From contig JAQGEQ010000299.1 in assembly GCA_034620365.1 (NCBI GenBank), forward strand, positions 620,001-684,000: a stretch of DNA of 64,000 nucleotides. Direction: 5' to 3'. This stretch comes from Pegea sp. RAD2-039. Its lineage: Eukaryota > Chordata > Thaliacea > Salpida > Salpidae. A program made the translations under genes and the position numbers. Below the pieces are notes generated by a model. That model was not told where the DNA came from, searched no databases, and saw only the letters and a list, made by a program, of their open reading frames with translations. This document shows, in pieces, positions 13,989 to 26,300 of the stretch (the stretch's first letter is position 1; the number at the start of each line of letters is the position of its first letter).

Positions 13989-15737
13989 ATGACTAATCTT
14001 AGCATTGCATGCAACAAATCATTTTTGTTTTTGCTATTTTGTTGAAAATAATTCAGTAGGATGCGTTGTTTTAATTTTTTTAAGCAAATTAATAAATCGA
14101 TTTCATAAATTAAAACTTGTGTATTCTTCTCAGTTATAATTTATTAATTAATATACTAAAAATCATAATAATTTTGCAGGGGTAGAAAGATGAAGTCAAA
14201 TTTGATTTTTTCTATTCCAAACGGGGCTATGTAGTGAATCAAAGCAAACCCTATTGATTTATTTATATATTAGGTTGTGTACTTGATTTTAAACAGTTTC
14301 AAGAAATAAATGACTTAAGAACATTCTTTGGTTGTTATACAGATTACTAAAAAATCAAAGAGTATTCACTAAAAATATTCTTGGCTGTTATAGCTGCTAA
14401 GTATTATTTTATAACACAGAAAACCTAAGACTATTTTGAATTAAGGCTCAGCTTTTGCTTTCAAAAACCTTTCTTGTGCTTATGACCTGAATGGATAATC
14501 AACAGATTTATTTCACGTCTTGAAAACAAACTCTATTTTCATTGGAGCTATCAAAGAGGTCATTCACATAGAGACAACATTTAAGTCAAATTATAGAATA
14601 AACTGCAAAACAATCTAAATAAAAAAAGGTTAATGTTTATTATTTCAACATAATTTTTTTTTTAGTAAAAAAAAACTTTTTTAAGTTAAACTTTTTATTT
14701 CTCTATTTCGAAACCAATTTGATGATCAAAACAGTTTGATTGCAAAAGGTAACACAAAGTCTGCAAAATAACTTTGTTATTAATCTTGTACAATTTCAGA
14801 ATGTTTAGCTTTATAATAATTAAAAGTGAGTTATTGCAATTGATAATATTTTATTAAAGTAAAATTGTTTAGTCATAATTGTGCAAGTAATAAACCAGTT
14901 CGTGGAAGGAATGGAAAGGCTTAGAGATATATTTGTTATTTGCTGGTGAATTACTATTTTGTAAACTCTCTATCAACTCTGATAACAGTTTCCATAATTA
15001 GTTTCATCTCTTAAGAATTATTTTATAAGATTTTATTTATCTTATAGATTTTGGACTTAAATTTATGAAAAAAATGGTTAGAAGAAAGCTGGGGACTGTT
15101 TAGTGTGATAAAACCTACTAATAGCACAAACTTCAATAAAAAACGTAATGAAGATTGATTACAAATAAACTATTTTTCCAAAACTAAATATAAATTGTAT
15201 AACTAATTTCTCTGTTGTAAATGACTGTATCAAAATAGACATCATTAATTTTACTTTATTGTAACTTAAATTCCTTGTGACAGTAAAATTACCAAAAAGT
15301 TTAAAAAAATGCTCTTAAGATACCAAAAATAATTTTACTCGTGGAAATGAGACTTGTAATATAAAAAACTACTTCAGTTTGTTTGCAGAATCACCAGAAA
15401 AAAATTATTACAGAAAACTTTTTTTGAACTTATTTTAATGATCAAGATATGATTATAAAAGGAAAGATTTCATATTAGAAGAAATCTTGTTGAGGTAGTA
15501 TTAATATTTTTGTTGTCTAATTTTGATGCCAAATAAAGTTACTTGAAGAAGTATGAAACACGTTAGGGAAAGAATAAATATTTATTATTTTGATCAGAAA
15601 AGTAAATAGTAGAAAAAATTATAAAACTTCACTTCTTAAAGTTTTAGTTTTTGTATTCTAACCATGCTAAAAATAAATTTCAAATCATGACAGAATTCTA
15701 TTAATGTCAAAGTATTTTGAATCCGAGTTTGTTTTAT
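13989..15737. other. Intergenic, no gene seen
   Basis: A+T-rich spacer between the stop of the coiled-coil gene and the stop of the first kinase-like gene, which is on the opposite strand, so the two genes converge. I find no coding exon, RNA gene or repeat in it. Confidence 0.55.
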
Positions 15738-16979
15738 CTAAAGAGGTTTTTTAATCCAATCATGGTTCTTCAACTGTTCAATTGAATATCGTAAATTTGG
15801 ATTAAAAGCTAAACACTTGTTGATAAAAGAGTTTACATTATTGGAAAGATTTCTTTTGAGATCCAAACATACATTTCTTTTTGACTCACCCTCTGCTGTT
15901 GTTCTAAAATTTTCTAAAGTATGAAAAGGGTGAACAAGTGTAAGAGTGAAGTACAAACATATTCCTACACTCCATGAATCAATTTTTTTTAATACTGTCT
16001 CTGGCAGCTTATTCAGATCTGCTTTCCTGGCTTCTGGAGACAAATGAACATGATTTCCAAATACAGGAAGAATTTCTGAATTACCATTGATAGAAAAACT
16101 ACTTTCAAAATTTGAAATCTTTACACAAGACCATTTTTTACTTGACATGAACAGAATGTTCTTAGGTTTGATACCTCTATGAACTATGTCGCGAGAACAA
16201 AGATACTCCAGCGCATTCAAAACTTGCTTAAAAATGAATCTAGCATAATTTTCACTAAGTCCCGATTCACTTTTCATTACTCTAGTGCATAAATCCCCAC
16301 CAAGAGCTAGTTCAAATAGCAACCAAGTTGGTTTTGTTTCTGTAGTGAAATCTAAAAGTGTGATTATATTTGGATGACGTATATTTAACATTAACTGTAT
16401 TTCATTCTTTAAAACTTGGTCAACTGCTTTTCGGGTTTTATCAGTAATATATTCCGCTTGTATTTTTAGAACACTATACTTCTTTTGTCTAATTGAAAAC
16501 ACTTTATATACACTTCGAAGACTATTTTTACCAAGACTTCGAAAGTTTCTCCACTCATTATCATTTTTAATAGATAGATTAGTTTTATGAAAAATCACTA
16601 ACTTCAGGTTGTAATTACCAGCCACTATTTCTTTTATTTCCCGATCGTAAAAGATCGTGGTGCCTTTTCTCGGCTGTAGAAGTCGGTTATCTATTCTAAC
16701 ATCTAACGTTGGTTTTGCTTCAATAAAAAACTTTTTTTCAAATGTATCAAGTTTTGTTATCGTAAACAACTTTACACCAAATGGTTGCTTTAGTTTACTC
16801 AATAAACTATTTCCTCTTTCATAAACTACTGCTTTGGTTGGTGTTAAAGGTGTAATCCAGACTCTAGAAGTGGAATTTCGTAAAAAGGCCACTGAAGTGT
16901 TAGGTTCATCTGTATACACCATTCCCCAATTATCAGGAGAAGTCTTCCTTCTACTAGGTGAGCAACTGACTCCCAACAT
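15738..16979 (-). CDS. CHK2-like FHA/kinase-fold protein 1, predicted pseudokinase
   Basis: An uninterrupted 413-codon frame. Layout resembles checkpoint kinase 2: residues about 18-130 begin with WGMVYT, aligning with the first strand of the CHK2 FHA domain, and a kinase fold spans about 145-410. Recognisable landmarks are K172 (the VAIK lysine), E193 (helix C), ARFIFKQVLNALEYL (helix E) and DSWSVGICLY (helix F). The catalytic parts are broken: HRD is HRG (267-269), DFG is replaced by NFE (290-292), APE is SPE, and the glycine loop keeps only its first Gly. Phosphotransfer is therefore unlikely; a binding or scaffold role is the natural inference. The FHA phosphothreonine-binding signature (GR, SxxH, NG) is not evident. 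It has no intron, unlike most neighbours, and belongs to a tandem trio on one strand. The intact frame argues against a dead pseudogene. Confidence 0.85.
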   Translation of the reverse strand: MLGVSCSPSRRKTSPDNWGMVYTDEPNTSVAFLRNSTSRVWITPLTPTKAVVYERGNSLLSKLKQPFGVKLFTITKLDTFEKKFFIEAKPTLDVRIDNRLLQPRKGTTIFYDREIKEIVAGNYNLKLVIFHKTNLSIKNDNEWRNFRSLGKNSLRSVYKVFSIRQKKYSVLKIQAEYITDKTRKAVDQVLKNEIQLMLNIRHPNIITLLDFTTETKPTWLLFELALGGDLCTRVMKSESGLSENYARFIFKQVLNALEYLCSRDIVHRGIKPKNILFMSSKKWSCVKISNFESSFSINGNSEILPVFGNHVHLSPEARKADLNKLPETVLKKIDSWSVGICLYFTLTLVHPFHTLENFRTTAEGESKRNVCLDLKRNLSNNVNSFINKCLAFNPNLRYSIEQLKNHDWIKKPL

Positions 16980-18428
16980 AATACAATTCGAGATTTCAAA
17001 TTGATGTGTTGATGATAAAACTTTATTTTTATTGTACTAGGTTTGTATTGAGCTACTGCAACAATTCAATTATTATGGATAAAATAATCTTTAATCACAT
17101 GAATCAGTTATATGAAAAAAAGAAGGAAGAAAAACAGCTGTTTATAGTAAACCTTAAAGTTACAGCAACACTAAAGTGTAAACTTTATGTTTACAAAACT
17201 AAAGATTATTAGTAATAACCAAATTTACATCACTAATTGTATATTCTTCATGTGTATACTTAAAGCACTGAATTTTAATGACTAGATGCTGACATTTTTT
17301 ATAACATGATAACAAGTAAGAGTTACAAAGAAAACAAAAGTAACTTCAATTTTAAGCACAAAATGAACAAATATAGTTACACCATCTTTCTTTTTAAAAA
17401 AAGTAAAAGAATCTATTGTTTGTTTTAACTCATTAATCTAATAACTAAATTTGTTTGAATTGAAACCGTAAAAGCAATTAAAATTAATGCTGAAACTCAA
17501 TAAAATTTTTTCTATTTTTAATTTATTCCTTTAATTCATAAAATCAAAGCTTTAAGACAATTAATAGTTTAATAAACGACTCAGAATTAAGTTTTCCTCT
17601 TTTATTCTCTTATTTTGATGACTATAATTGAAGTTTTACCTTTAATAAAGCAATAATTATTATTTTCCCTAAAGTATGTCTCTACGATAATAAATGAATC
17701 TGTAAAAAAATATCTTCAATCTGGATCAAAGAAACAAAGTTTTCTAAAAACAATAATCTGGTACGCTCATGATATATAAACTATTTATTTATGTAAATTT
17801 TCATTCATTTCTAACACAAAGCTAACTTTTACTAATACCTAAATAGATTAATGTAAATAAAAAGAAATTAATTCAGAGTATCAAGAAATTACTTTTAGTT
17901 TAGTTGAAACAGTAAAAATACCTTATCAAATATCAACTTTTGAAACTATTTTCTTCAAGAGATGATAATATTAATACATTTTATTATTTAAACTTACATT
18001 AGTTACATTAAATTTTTAAAATAATATACCTTTCGTAAATTTGATACAAAATACATTTGATATTACTCTTAATTTATTTCATTAAATTTTCTATTTATAA
18101 TTTAAAAACAACCAAGATAATAGACTTACCAAAAAATTTATACAACTTTGAGTTTCCTTTGAACGTTTTTGTAAATAGATACATCTTTTTTATATATATC
18201 TCTCATAATTATCTTTTCTAAGAATAATAAAATTAATATCATACAAAAATGAAAATGCAACTGAACAAAATTTTAAGTTTAAACTAGAAGATTTATTTTT
18301 GGTAAAAGAGAAAGTTGATTTAGTTTTGGATGATGCAAGCTTAAATCCCACAAAACAGCAACAAAAATTTAGTAAAGAAACTATTTAAAAGAAATTCTTT
18401 ATAAGGATTCACATTTGAAATCTTCTGA
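16980..18428. other. Intergenic, no gene seen
   Basis: About 1.4 kb of A+T-rich sequence between the first and second kinase-like genes. It should contain the promoter of the first gene and the 3' end of the second. No coding exon or repeat was found. Confidence 0.55.
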
Positions 18429-19637
18429 TTATTGAAAATCGTTTGACTTAAACCAATCATTTTGGAGCAATAGAGTAGCATTAGGACGTTTTCTAACTTT
18501 AGAAGACAAGCACGATTGTATAAAAAATTTGCCTTCAATGGAAAGATTGTTGTACCCATTTACATGAGTATTTTTGATTCCATTTGTGATATTTCTGTAG
18601 TGTTTTCGAAGGTCACAAGTTTCGCTATCAAAAGGTAATTTATTAGAAACAGATAAGAAAACACTTACTCCAAGGCTCCAAATATCAACCTTAAGTGTAT
18701 GGGGGAGTAATCTATCATAAAAACAGTTTGATATTAGTTCAGGAGCCATATAATCATGACTACCGGCCATTCCATAAGTTGATATAACATCTTCACCGAT
18801 ACATGAGTGACTAAAGTTTGTCAACTTTGCAACACATTTTGTACTTTTTGACATTAAAATGATGTTTGATGGATTTAAATCGCGGTGAGCGATGTTTTTT
18901 GAGTGTAAATAATCCACAGCTGATATTATTTGCTTAAAGATAAACTTTGAAGTTGTTTCAGTGATTCCATCTCTTTGTTTTATTCTTTGAAGTAAATTTC
19001 CACCAAAACCATATTCCATAACAATATACCCAATATTACAATTTTGTAATAATGATATTCGTTTGATTATATTTTCATGATCTAGCCTCTTAACTATATT
19101 AATTTCACGTTGAATTGAATCGAGTCCATGGAAAATGTCATAACTTTCAAGGTCTTGTCGATTACTTTTCACAGCTAAATACCTCTTATCTCTGAAACGA
19201 AACATCTTGTGAACAACTAGATATTGACCAGCGTGTAGAACTTCAATAGGTTTCATTATTGTGTTTAATCTTCCATCGAAGAAGTCATCAAATCCTGAAA
19301 TAAAAACTTTTAGGTAAACAAAGTGCCCATTTACTTCAATCTCAGCTTTTTGGTGATAAAATAGAAAGCTTTCTTTTAATTCAACTCGTTGGTTATTCAC
19401 GGATATTATCGATTTTGAAATGTTTTTTATCTTAATGTGATCTTTTTTTCGCGTTATCTTGAAAACAAATTGGGAATTGAAGTTCTTAGTGTGCACAATT
19501 GAAAATATACAATCCTCCTTGTTTCGTGGAATCTGTTTCAATACAAAGACTTTTAAAGTATTTAGTTTTACAGCAGAATGAGATTTCAAGGTACAGCATA
19601 ATGCTCCCCAAGTAGATTTACCATCAAGAGCCATCAT
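18429..19637 (-). CDS. CHK2-like FHA/kinase-fold protein 2, probable pseudokinase
   Basis: An intronless frame of 402 codons starting ATGATGGCT. Residues about 9-115 form the FHA-like part, opening with TWGALCC at the position of the CHK2 FHA start; residues about 130-400 are the kinase fold. This copy is the best preserved of the three: K157 (LAVK), E179 in helix C, an intact HRD (251-253), N258 of the catalytic loop and an intact APE (298-300) are visible. However the catalytic-loop Lys is Asn (HRDLNPSN) and the Mg-binding DFG is NFS (274-276). Loss of the DFG Asp normally abolishes or greatly weakens activity, though atypical kinases with this change exist. Its gene lies between two more degenerate paralogues in the same orientation, pointing to local duplication of an intronless ancestor. 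Confidence 0.85.
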   Translation of the reverse strand: MMALDGKSTWGALCCTLKSHSAVKLNTLKVFVLKQIPRNKEDCIFSIVHTKNFNSQFVFKITRKKDHIKIKNISKSIISVNNQRVELKESFLFYHQKAEIEVNGHFVYLKVFISGFDDFFDGRLNTIMKPIEVLHAGQYLVVHKMFRFRDKRYLAVKSNRQDLESYDIFHGLDSIQREINIVKRLDHENIIKRISLLQNCNIGYIVMEYGFGGNLLQRIKQRDGITETTSKFIFKQIISAVDYLHSKNIAHRDLNPSNIILMSKSTKCVAKLTNFSHSCIGEDVISTYGMAGSHDYMAPELISNCFYDRLLPHTLKVDIWSLGVSVFLSVSNKLPFDSETCDLRKHYRNITNGIKNTHVNGYNNLSIEGKFFIQSCLSSKVRKRPNATLLLQNDWFKSNDFQ

Positions 19638-19853
19638 TAATATATCTTAGCTGAACTTCTGCAGAAATATTAAAAAAATTCAAATAGCTTATACATAAAT
19701 CTGTTAGTGTTAATCGTCTGTTTATCATTTTCACTTTAGAATATTTTGCATATTTAACTCATAAATAAATTATAAATTAACTATTGGAAATAATAAAAAG
19801 ATTAGTCTGATTCATTTTTTTTTACTGTTATCGAAGATTCAAGTTTTGTAATT

Positions 19854-21080
19854 TCAAAGTTCAGCAGTTAATCTTAAAGATTTTTTTATTTTGAGCCGAT
19901 TTTCAGGATCTAATTGTAAACACTGTTTTATTGTATGTTTGGCTCCACTTGAAATAACCGCCTTTTCATCTAAAATGATCTTCCAATTTTCTTCTTTAAT
20001 TTCTCTCATTAAATTATGACAGTTTTTTATATCTTCAAAAGGAAATTTAGCGAAAAAACAAGCAAAAAAAGCAACTCCAAAGCTCCATATATCAACGTTC
20101 ATATCGTATGGCAATTTCGACCCAGAAATACATGATTCTAGCATTTCAGGTGCCATGTAACAAAACGTTCCAACTGGATTGCACATTTGAACCTTATCAT
20201 AATTGAAGCAACAGCAGCTAAACGATCCAAGTTTAATTGGACCCATAGCGTTGTTAGACATTAAATAGATGTGTTCAAGCTTGATATTTCGATGAACAAT
20301 GTTACGATCATGTAGAAAAACGACAGCTTGTAAAACCTTATCAAATACATGTCTGACAACTACCTCATCCAGCGCTCCTATACGCTCAACGACATTTAAA
20401 AGAGTTCCTCCATGAGCTAATGTAGTTATAACAAATTTTTCGCGTAGAGGTTGTTCAATTGCTAAGATGTTCATTAAATAGGAGTGCTCAATGCCGTTCA
20501 AAAACTTTATTTCATTTTCAAAAACTTCCTTTGGTAAATCTTCAAAGCCTTTTTTGTTCATAAATTTAACAGCACAAAAACGTTTTGAAGGTAGATAAAA
20601 CCCTTTGTACACATTTGCATATCTTCCGGCATTTAACATTTTGATCAGTTTTGTTGTCTGGGTAACCGGCAACTGGAGGTAATTTTCAGGAATATTTAAA
20701 AAAATCATCAAAACTAGCTTCAACTTCCCACAAGTTATTTCAACAGATTTGCGAGACAGTCCGACTTTTTGATTTCTTGCCAACTGACAGTTATCAACCC
20801 AGAGAATTTCATTAACTTTAGATTTAATAAACACTCGATATCCATTGTCACTTTTGTACCTAATGATCAGAAACGTTGTTTCTTCTACAATTTTTTGGGT
20901 TAGAAATTGTAAAAATCCATATTTAGCAGTCTTTATTGTTCTGTCATTTTCATTTAGACAAACTAATGTTTTGTTGTTTTCAAGAAAGGTATTTTTAACT
21001 GAAAAGTTTGTAGAATGTAACATGCCCCATGAGTTTTCTTCATGGGACAGACTTTCATTTAAGTATAATAATTTAAACAT
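19854..21080 (-). CDS. CHK2-like FHA/kinase-fold protein 3, predicted pseudokinase
   Basis: An intronless 408-codon frame. SWGMLHSTN at residues 17-25 aligns with the FHA start of CHK2 and of the two neighbouring paralogues; the kinase fold starts near 145. K172 (CAVK), E190 in helix C and an intact APE (310-312) are present. The catalytic Asp is lost (HRN, 263-265), the loop Asn is His (LEH), and DFG is GSFS with Ser in place of Asp (286). The C-terminal lobe ends early: after DPENRL the usual helix ending in HPWL is replaced by a short SLRLTAEL tail and stop. It is only about 220 bp upstream (in genomic order) of the second paralogue. Probably the 5'-most gene of a tandem trio. It is likely a non-catalytic protein, and retention of a full frame suggests it is expressed. 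Confidence 0.85.
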   Translation of the reverse strand: MFKLLYLNESLSHEENSWGMLHSTNFSVKNTFLENNKTLVCLNENDRTIKTAKYGFLQFLTQKIVEETTFLIIRYKSDNGYRVFIKSKVNEILWVDNCQLARNQKVGLSRKSVEITCGKLKLVLMIFLNIPENYLQLPVTQTTKLIKMLNAGRYANVYKGFYLPSKRFCAVKFMNKKGFEDLPKEVFENEIKFLNGIEHSYLMNILAIEQPLREKFVITTLAHGGTLLNVVERIGALDEVVVRHVFDKVLQAVVFLHDRNIVHRNIKLEHIYLMSNNAMGPIKLGSFSCCCFNYDKVQMCNPVGTFCYMAPEMLESCISGSKLPYDMNVDIWSFGVAFFACFFAKFPFEDIKNCHNLMREIKEENWKIILDEKAVISSGAKHTIKQCLQLDPENRLKIKKSLRLTAEL

Positions 21081-23320
21081 GTAAACAACTTGGAATTATT
21101 TGCTCAAGTTTTTTTATTACTAGTTTTCCTATACCTAGGCGATACAAATTTAGCTCTCAATTATGTATACAACGTTTATGGCTTCCAAGAACATTTTTTA
21201 ATTTAAGCAAGTTAGAAACATAATATAATTAGAAACAGAGTTTAAAAGGTATGTTAATATAAAAAGGTTATATGGTGTTCAGTTTATCATCTATAAAAAA
21301 CACACAATAGAAGCATTTTTATATGTGTAATAGTAGCTTTGTATCCTCTAATGAATAATATATAATTAAATCTAAATAAATATAAAACAACTATAATAAA
21401 AAATTGTTATACCCATAAGATAAGAAATATAATAAAAAAGCTGTCAAAATTAAGTTCAAACTCAAAAAGACTTTTAATCTGTTTTTCAAACTCCATTTAA
21501 ACCTGAATATAACGCTGATAATTTTTCATATTTTTTAAACACTTTATTATCACACAAAATATAAATATTTTAAACTCCTTCAAGCAATAAACTACAAGTT
21601 AATAAATTTGACAAATGTTGAGGTTTATAAACACTCATTGTATATGTAATGACAACTATGTGAAAAAACTTTGAAAAATATTTGTTAATACATTTGCCTA
21701 AGTTACTAGACTAATTTTTAAGTACTAAATAGTGTAATTTGTTGATGGAAAAAATAGGTAAAACTTTCTAAGTTTTGTAATTAAGCTTAGTAAAAATTGT
21801 TTACTAACTTTTTGTAAGTTAATTTTTCACCTAAACCAGAAATGATTTAATCAATTATTTTTCACATGTCAAGAAATTTTTTGCAAAAAATAATTGTCGT
21901 TGAACATTATAAAAGTTATTCAAATTTAACTGTGTCACAAAATGGTTTTATATTTGAATGCGCGCTACAGATTTGGTACAGGCTTGTACTATGTACCGCA
22001 TGCTGTATACGATTTTGTTTTGCTTTTACTAAACTTTTTCCTTTGTTGATTGTGAACTACGATTTGTTTTGTAATGTAAATATTAAAGAATTTATTAACT
22101 GAACTAATATTTACCAAAGTATTACTGTAATTTTTGATTTATTATTTTGTTGAAAAAGCTTTTTGCTAATAAAACAATTTGTATAAATAATAATTTACAA
22201 ACTTTTAAGTAAAACATTTTGAATTTGTTCATATTTGTTAAGTACTTAGATTTGTATTAATTCTTTGTTTTACTTTATTATGAAGTAAATTTATTGTTAT
22301 GAAATGAAATTGGAACATAGTTCATTTATTTTTAATGCATAATGATTTATTAACTATTAGCATTTGCTAAAGTTTTTCAATTTTTTTTATACATCAATTA
22401 AAAATAAATCTTGTACATATCAGATATTTTATTTTAAAGCTTTTATCGATTGCATAAGTTATTTATTTTTAGTTTATTTTGAAAACTTTAAAATATTTTT
22501 TTGGTTACTTTTATTTCAGTATCATTTGAAATTGAAATTTGAAACTGTAGCTCCTATTACTAAAATAACTTATACTTGCTGATTTTTTTTTAATATTATG
22601 CTTTAATATTGTGGTATAAAATGTAAATGCTAATTCATAAGCCTTATTATTTATTTCTCAGCTTTAGTGGAACTAAAATAAAAATACTTTTCATAAAACC
22701 TACTTGAATGTATTAAAAAATATGTCAATTTGTTAAAACTTTTTATTTGATTTCTCACATAAATTCTCACAAATAAAATCTTTTATTTTCTGTATTTATC
22801 TTCCTTTCTGGCATTTTCTTTATTCCCTTTGTTTCTTTTCTAAAGTTTTTATTTGGACTGTTAAATTTAGTAAATTATTTTAAAATAAGCTTTTTACAAA
22901 TTCTTTTGTCTCAAAAGTTTAATGATAACATAGTTATCTTTATAACCTGAAGTTATAACTTAAGTTAAGACTTAATTTATGAATTTTGCTAATAATTGTT
23001 TTGCTATTTATTTAGGTAATCTAGTTCTATAACTTGTTTTATAATTTTCATTTATTTAAAATGTAATTTTCAAGGCTATAAGAAGGAATAATAATTAAAT
23101 TTTAATGAGCTTAATCATTTAACACTCTGCTATTCTTTCACAAGTATATATTTATTTAAACAGAAATAATATTGAGCTTAATTATAACACTTAGGTTGAT
23201 TGAATTATGTTGTTATATGTATGTATATATCTAGATGATATATTTCATAATCATATTTTTCTATTTCAGAAAATGTTAGTTTTTCATATATTATAAAAGC
23301 AAATCTATCACAATTTCTAG
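21081..23320. other. Intergenic, no gene seen
   Basis: About 2.2 kb between the divergently arranged third kinase-like gene (-) and Homer (+). Both promoters should lie here. Sequence is very A+T rich with only short, low-complexity open frames. Confidence 0.5.
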
Positions 23321-26300
23321 ATGGGGTCAGTATTTATTTAATAAAGCTATAAGCTAATTAAATATTTTCTATAATGTCATCAACCAGTTTGGATTATTTA
23401 TTATATATATCTTGTGCTATTTTAGATTTAAATTAATTGAAGTATTTTGATTTATTATATAAGTTTAATTGAAATGTATGTATGGTAATAGCTTTATTTT
23501 TCTAATTATTAAAGTAATTGATAGACATCTAGAACAGCTAAAATATCAAATATATGAGTCTTAAGTGATTTCATCATCTAAATACACAATTTGTTTCATT
23601 ATTTACCTTTTTGAGTTATGTCTTAACAGTTTGTATGACAATGACTCATTTATTTTATCAAAAATGTTTATATTATGAGTCATTTTTATGAATGTTAATT
23701 TAATGAGTATCTTTTACACATATTGATTGATATTTTTTCTTGATATTAAACTGAAATATTTATTATTAGTGAAGTTCCAATTTATACATGTAAGGCTCAT
23801 GTATTCCTAATCGATCCTGATACCAAAAAGTCATGGTTACCTGCTAGTAGAACTGCAGTTCCTGTAAATTTCTTCTATGATTCAGCTAGGAGGTCTTATA
23901 GAATTATCAGTGTGGATGGTAATAAGGTTTGTAGATGAATCTTGTGAAATTAATCATCTTGTGATCATCTATTTGATTTTAGGCGATCATCAACAGCACC
24001 ATGATGCCGGAAATGACTTTTAAGAAAACCTCAGCTAAATTTGGGCAATGGGCAGATATCAGAGCTGGTACAGTTTATGGACTGGGCTTTAATACTGATA
24101 GCCTCTTGAACAAGTTTTTAGAAAATTTTAATGACATCAGGTATGTGAAAGGATTTGTTTGAAAATTCTCTGATTAAAGTCTCTTATGGAAATAATTTCA
24201 GTGATTTTTATCATCAGAATTTTCAGAGTAATTTTATTGTATCAACAAACTGTTAGATTTCCGATAATTTCAAATTGTCTTTATTTTTTACATAAATCGA
24301 ATCTACTCGACATTAAAATTTGTAAAACATTTTTAGAGATCGAGCAATGGAACTAAAAGGTCAATCTGACATGAAGGAAGTTGATTCGGAAGGTGTTCGG
24401 GATAATGAGGAGAAAATACAACAGCATGTCAACTTCAGATCAACTAAGGTGAAGAAGATTACATCTTATACAATCATCTAAACTCTTCATTAACTGCTTA
24501 TTGAGTATACAACTGGAATTTTGTTTGAAAATACCCAAAGTTTTTAGTGAAATGAACCAACGACTAGTTGGTATTAACTTCTTCATTAATATTTTTCGAT
24601 GATTTCATGGTATGCTCAGTAAATGGCTTGTGGTGCTGAATTTGTAACTTTTCGATGGTTACGTAAGACAGTAATGGAAAATTATCATTAAAAACTTCAT
24701 TTATTCTTACAGTTTTTTTTGTTACAATCATTTAAGTGATTTTACTGAAAATAACTATTTGGGAAGGTGACATTTTTTTAAATATAATTTTTTTTTACTT
24801 TTTCTGGTGCGTTTATTGATTTTTTGAATGTTTCAAGGTTTATTCAATTATTTTCTTAGTTTTAAAAACTATTGTAAGTTTGTGATAACATTTTGAATTT
24901 TATTATACTTTGGATTAATAAAAAAAGTTGTTAAATAAAATTAAAATTACTTAAATAAGTTTTTATGTTTGCTTTTCCTTGTAAACTTTGAAAACTTGTT
25001 CTTTAATGAATGTTGAAGATTATTTACATTATTTTACTAGTGCAGTAAATATTTTTGAATCTTGTAAAGCAATCTTTAATATTATAAAGATTTGTCTTTA
25101 GCATTTGCTCTTAAGTAAAAGTCTGTTTTTAATGTGTTTTAATTTTAAGCAGTTAAGAATTTTCTGTAATGCATGTCTTGAATTGTGGTTCTAGATGGCT
25201 TGTGTCATTAGTATTTGTATAATTTGTCTGAGTAATATAACTTTATTTATAACTTCAGATAACTTACTTTAATTGTAGTGGCTCTTATAAAGTTATTACT
25301 GAGCAATAGAAACACTGCAGTTATGAGCGTATGAAGATATGATTCATTTTCATAACAGTACAACCCTCAAATTGAAATGAATATTTTTAGATATTAATTC
25401 TGTTTGTAAACTTTGTTATTATTACCATCGCCAACTTAACTCTTTTGAACTTTTAAGTTCAAATCTTTTGCAAAGCAAAATTGGATTGAAATACTGATGG
25501 TTTTATTTGATGTGAACTATTTTGGCTTTGATTGATTTTAAAAGCAGACACAAAAATCTCTTTTTTAATCTTTTGTTTAAGATTTTATCAACATCTTTAT
25601 TCTAATTTGGTTATTTGGTTTTAGTTGTAACTTTTAAACATGTCAAATATGATTTGCAAAAAGTCTCGATTATTGTTCAAAACACAAAAACATGAAATAA
25701 ATTTTCAAAGTTTAGTTATCAAAATCATGAAAGGTTTTTTAATATTAACAGTTGAACAGAATGTCTGAAAATGCTTTTGATGTTTAGATACTGGCATCTG
25801 TTAAGATTTTATGTAATCTCTTTCAATCCAATCTTATTTAAAGGTTTTTCAATTCAAATTTGATACAGATTCATTTTAACATACCAAAACAACCCGTAAA
25901 AAAGTCATCTTGTATCTGAATTTTCTTGCTTTTTTTCAACTTTTATATTTGCTGTATAAATCTTTGAGAAAATTGTCAATTCAACAAACATCAACTTCAT
26001 TTTACTTCCATCACCACATTTATCAATTATCATTTTTCTAATCTTAATTTGTAGGCAGCAGTTAGCAAAAAATTAAACAAATATGTTCACATAGAAACCT
26101 CAAAGTATTTTCATTTATCCAAAAAAATTTCGAATTGTTGTTGATAAGTTCTTTTTCTCTTTAAACTTATCATCAAATAGTTTTTGGAACATTTTGAAAT
26201 GTCCACATATTGTCATCAGATAGCAACTACATAATTTCCGTTATTGATTTCTTTTATGAGCTGTTAGTGGCGTGAAAGAAGACTGCTTCTAATTATTCAT

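Noticed and set aside
15738-21080. Reading the three kinase-like genes as dead pseudogenes
   Set aside because: All three have full-length, stop-free frames of similar size, and two keep the C-terminal lobe to its end, which is unlikely without selection.
21866-22102. 78-codon plus-strand frame upstream of Homer
   Set aside because: No recognisable domain and composition of intergenic DNA; I could not connect it to Homer by splice sites.
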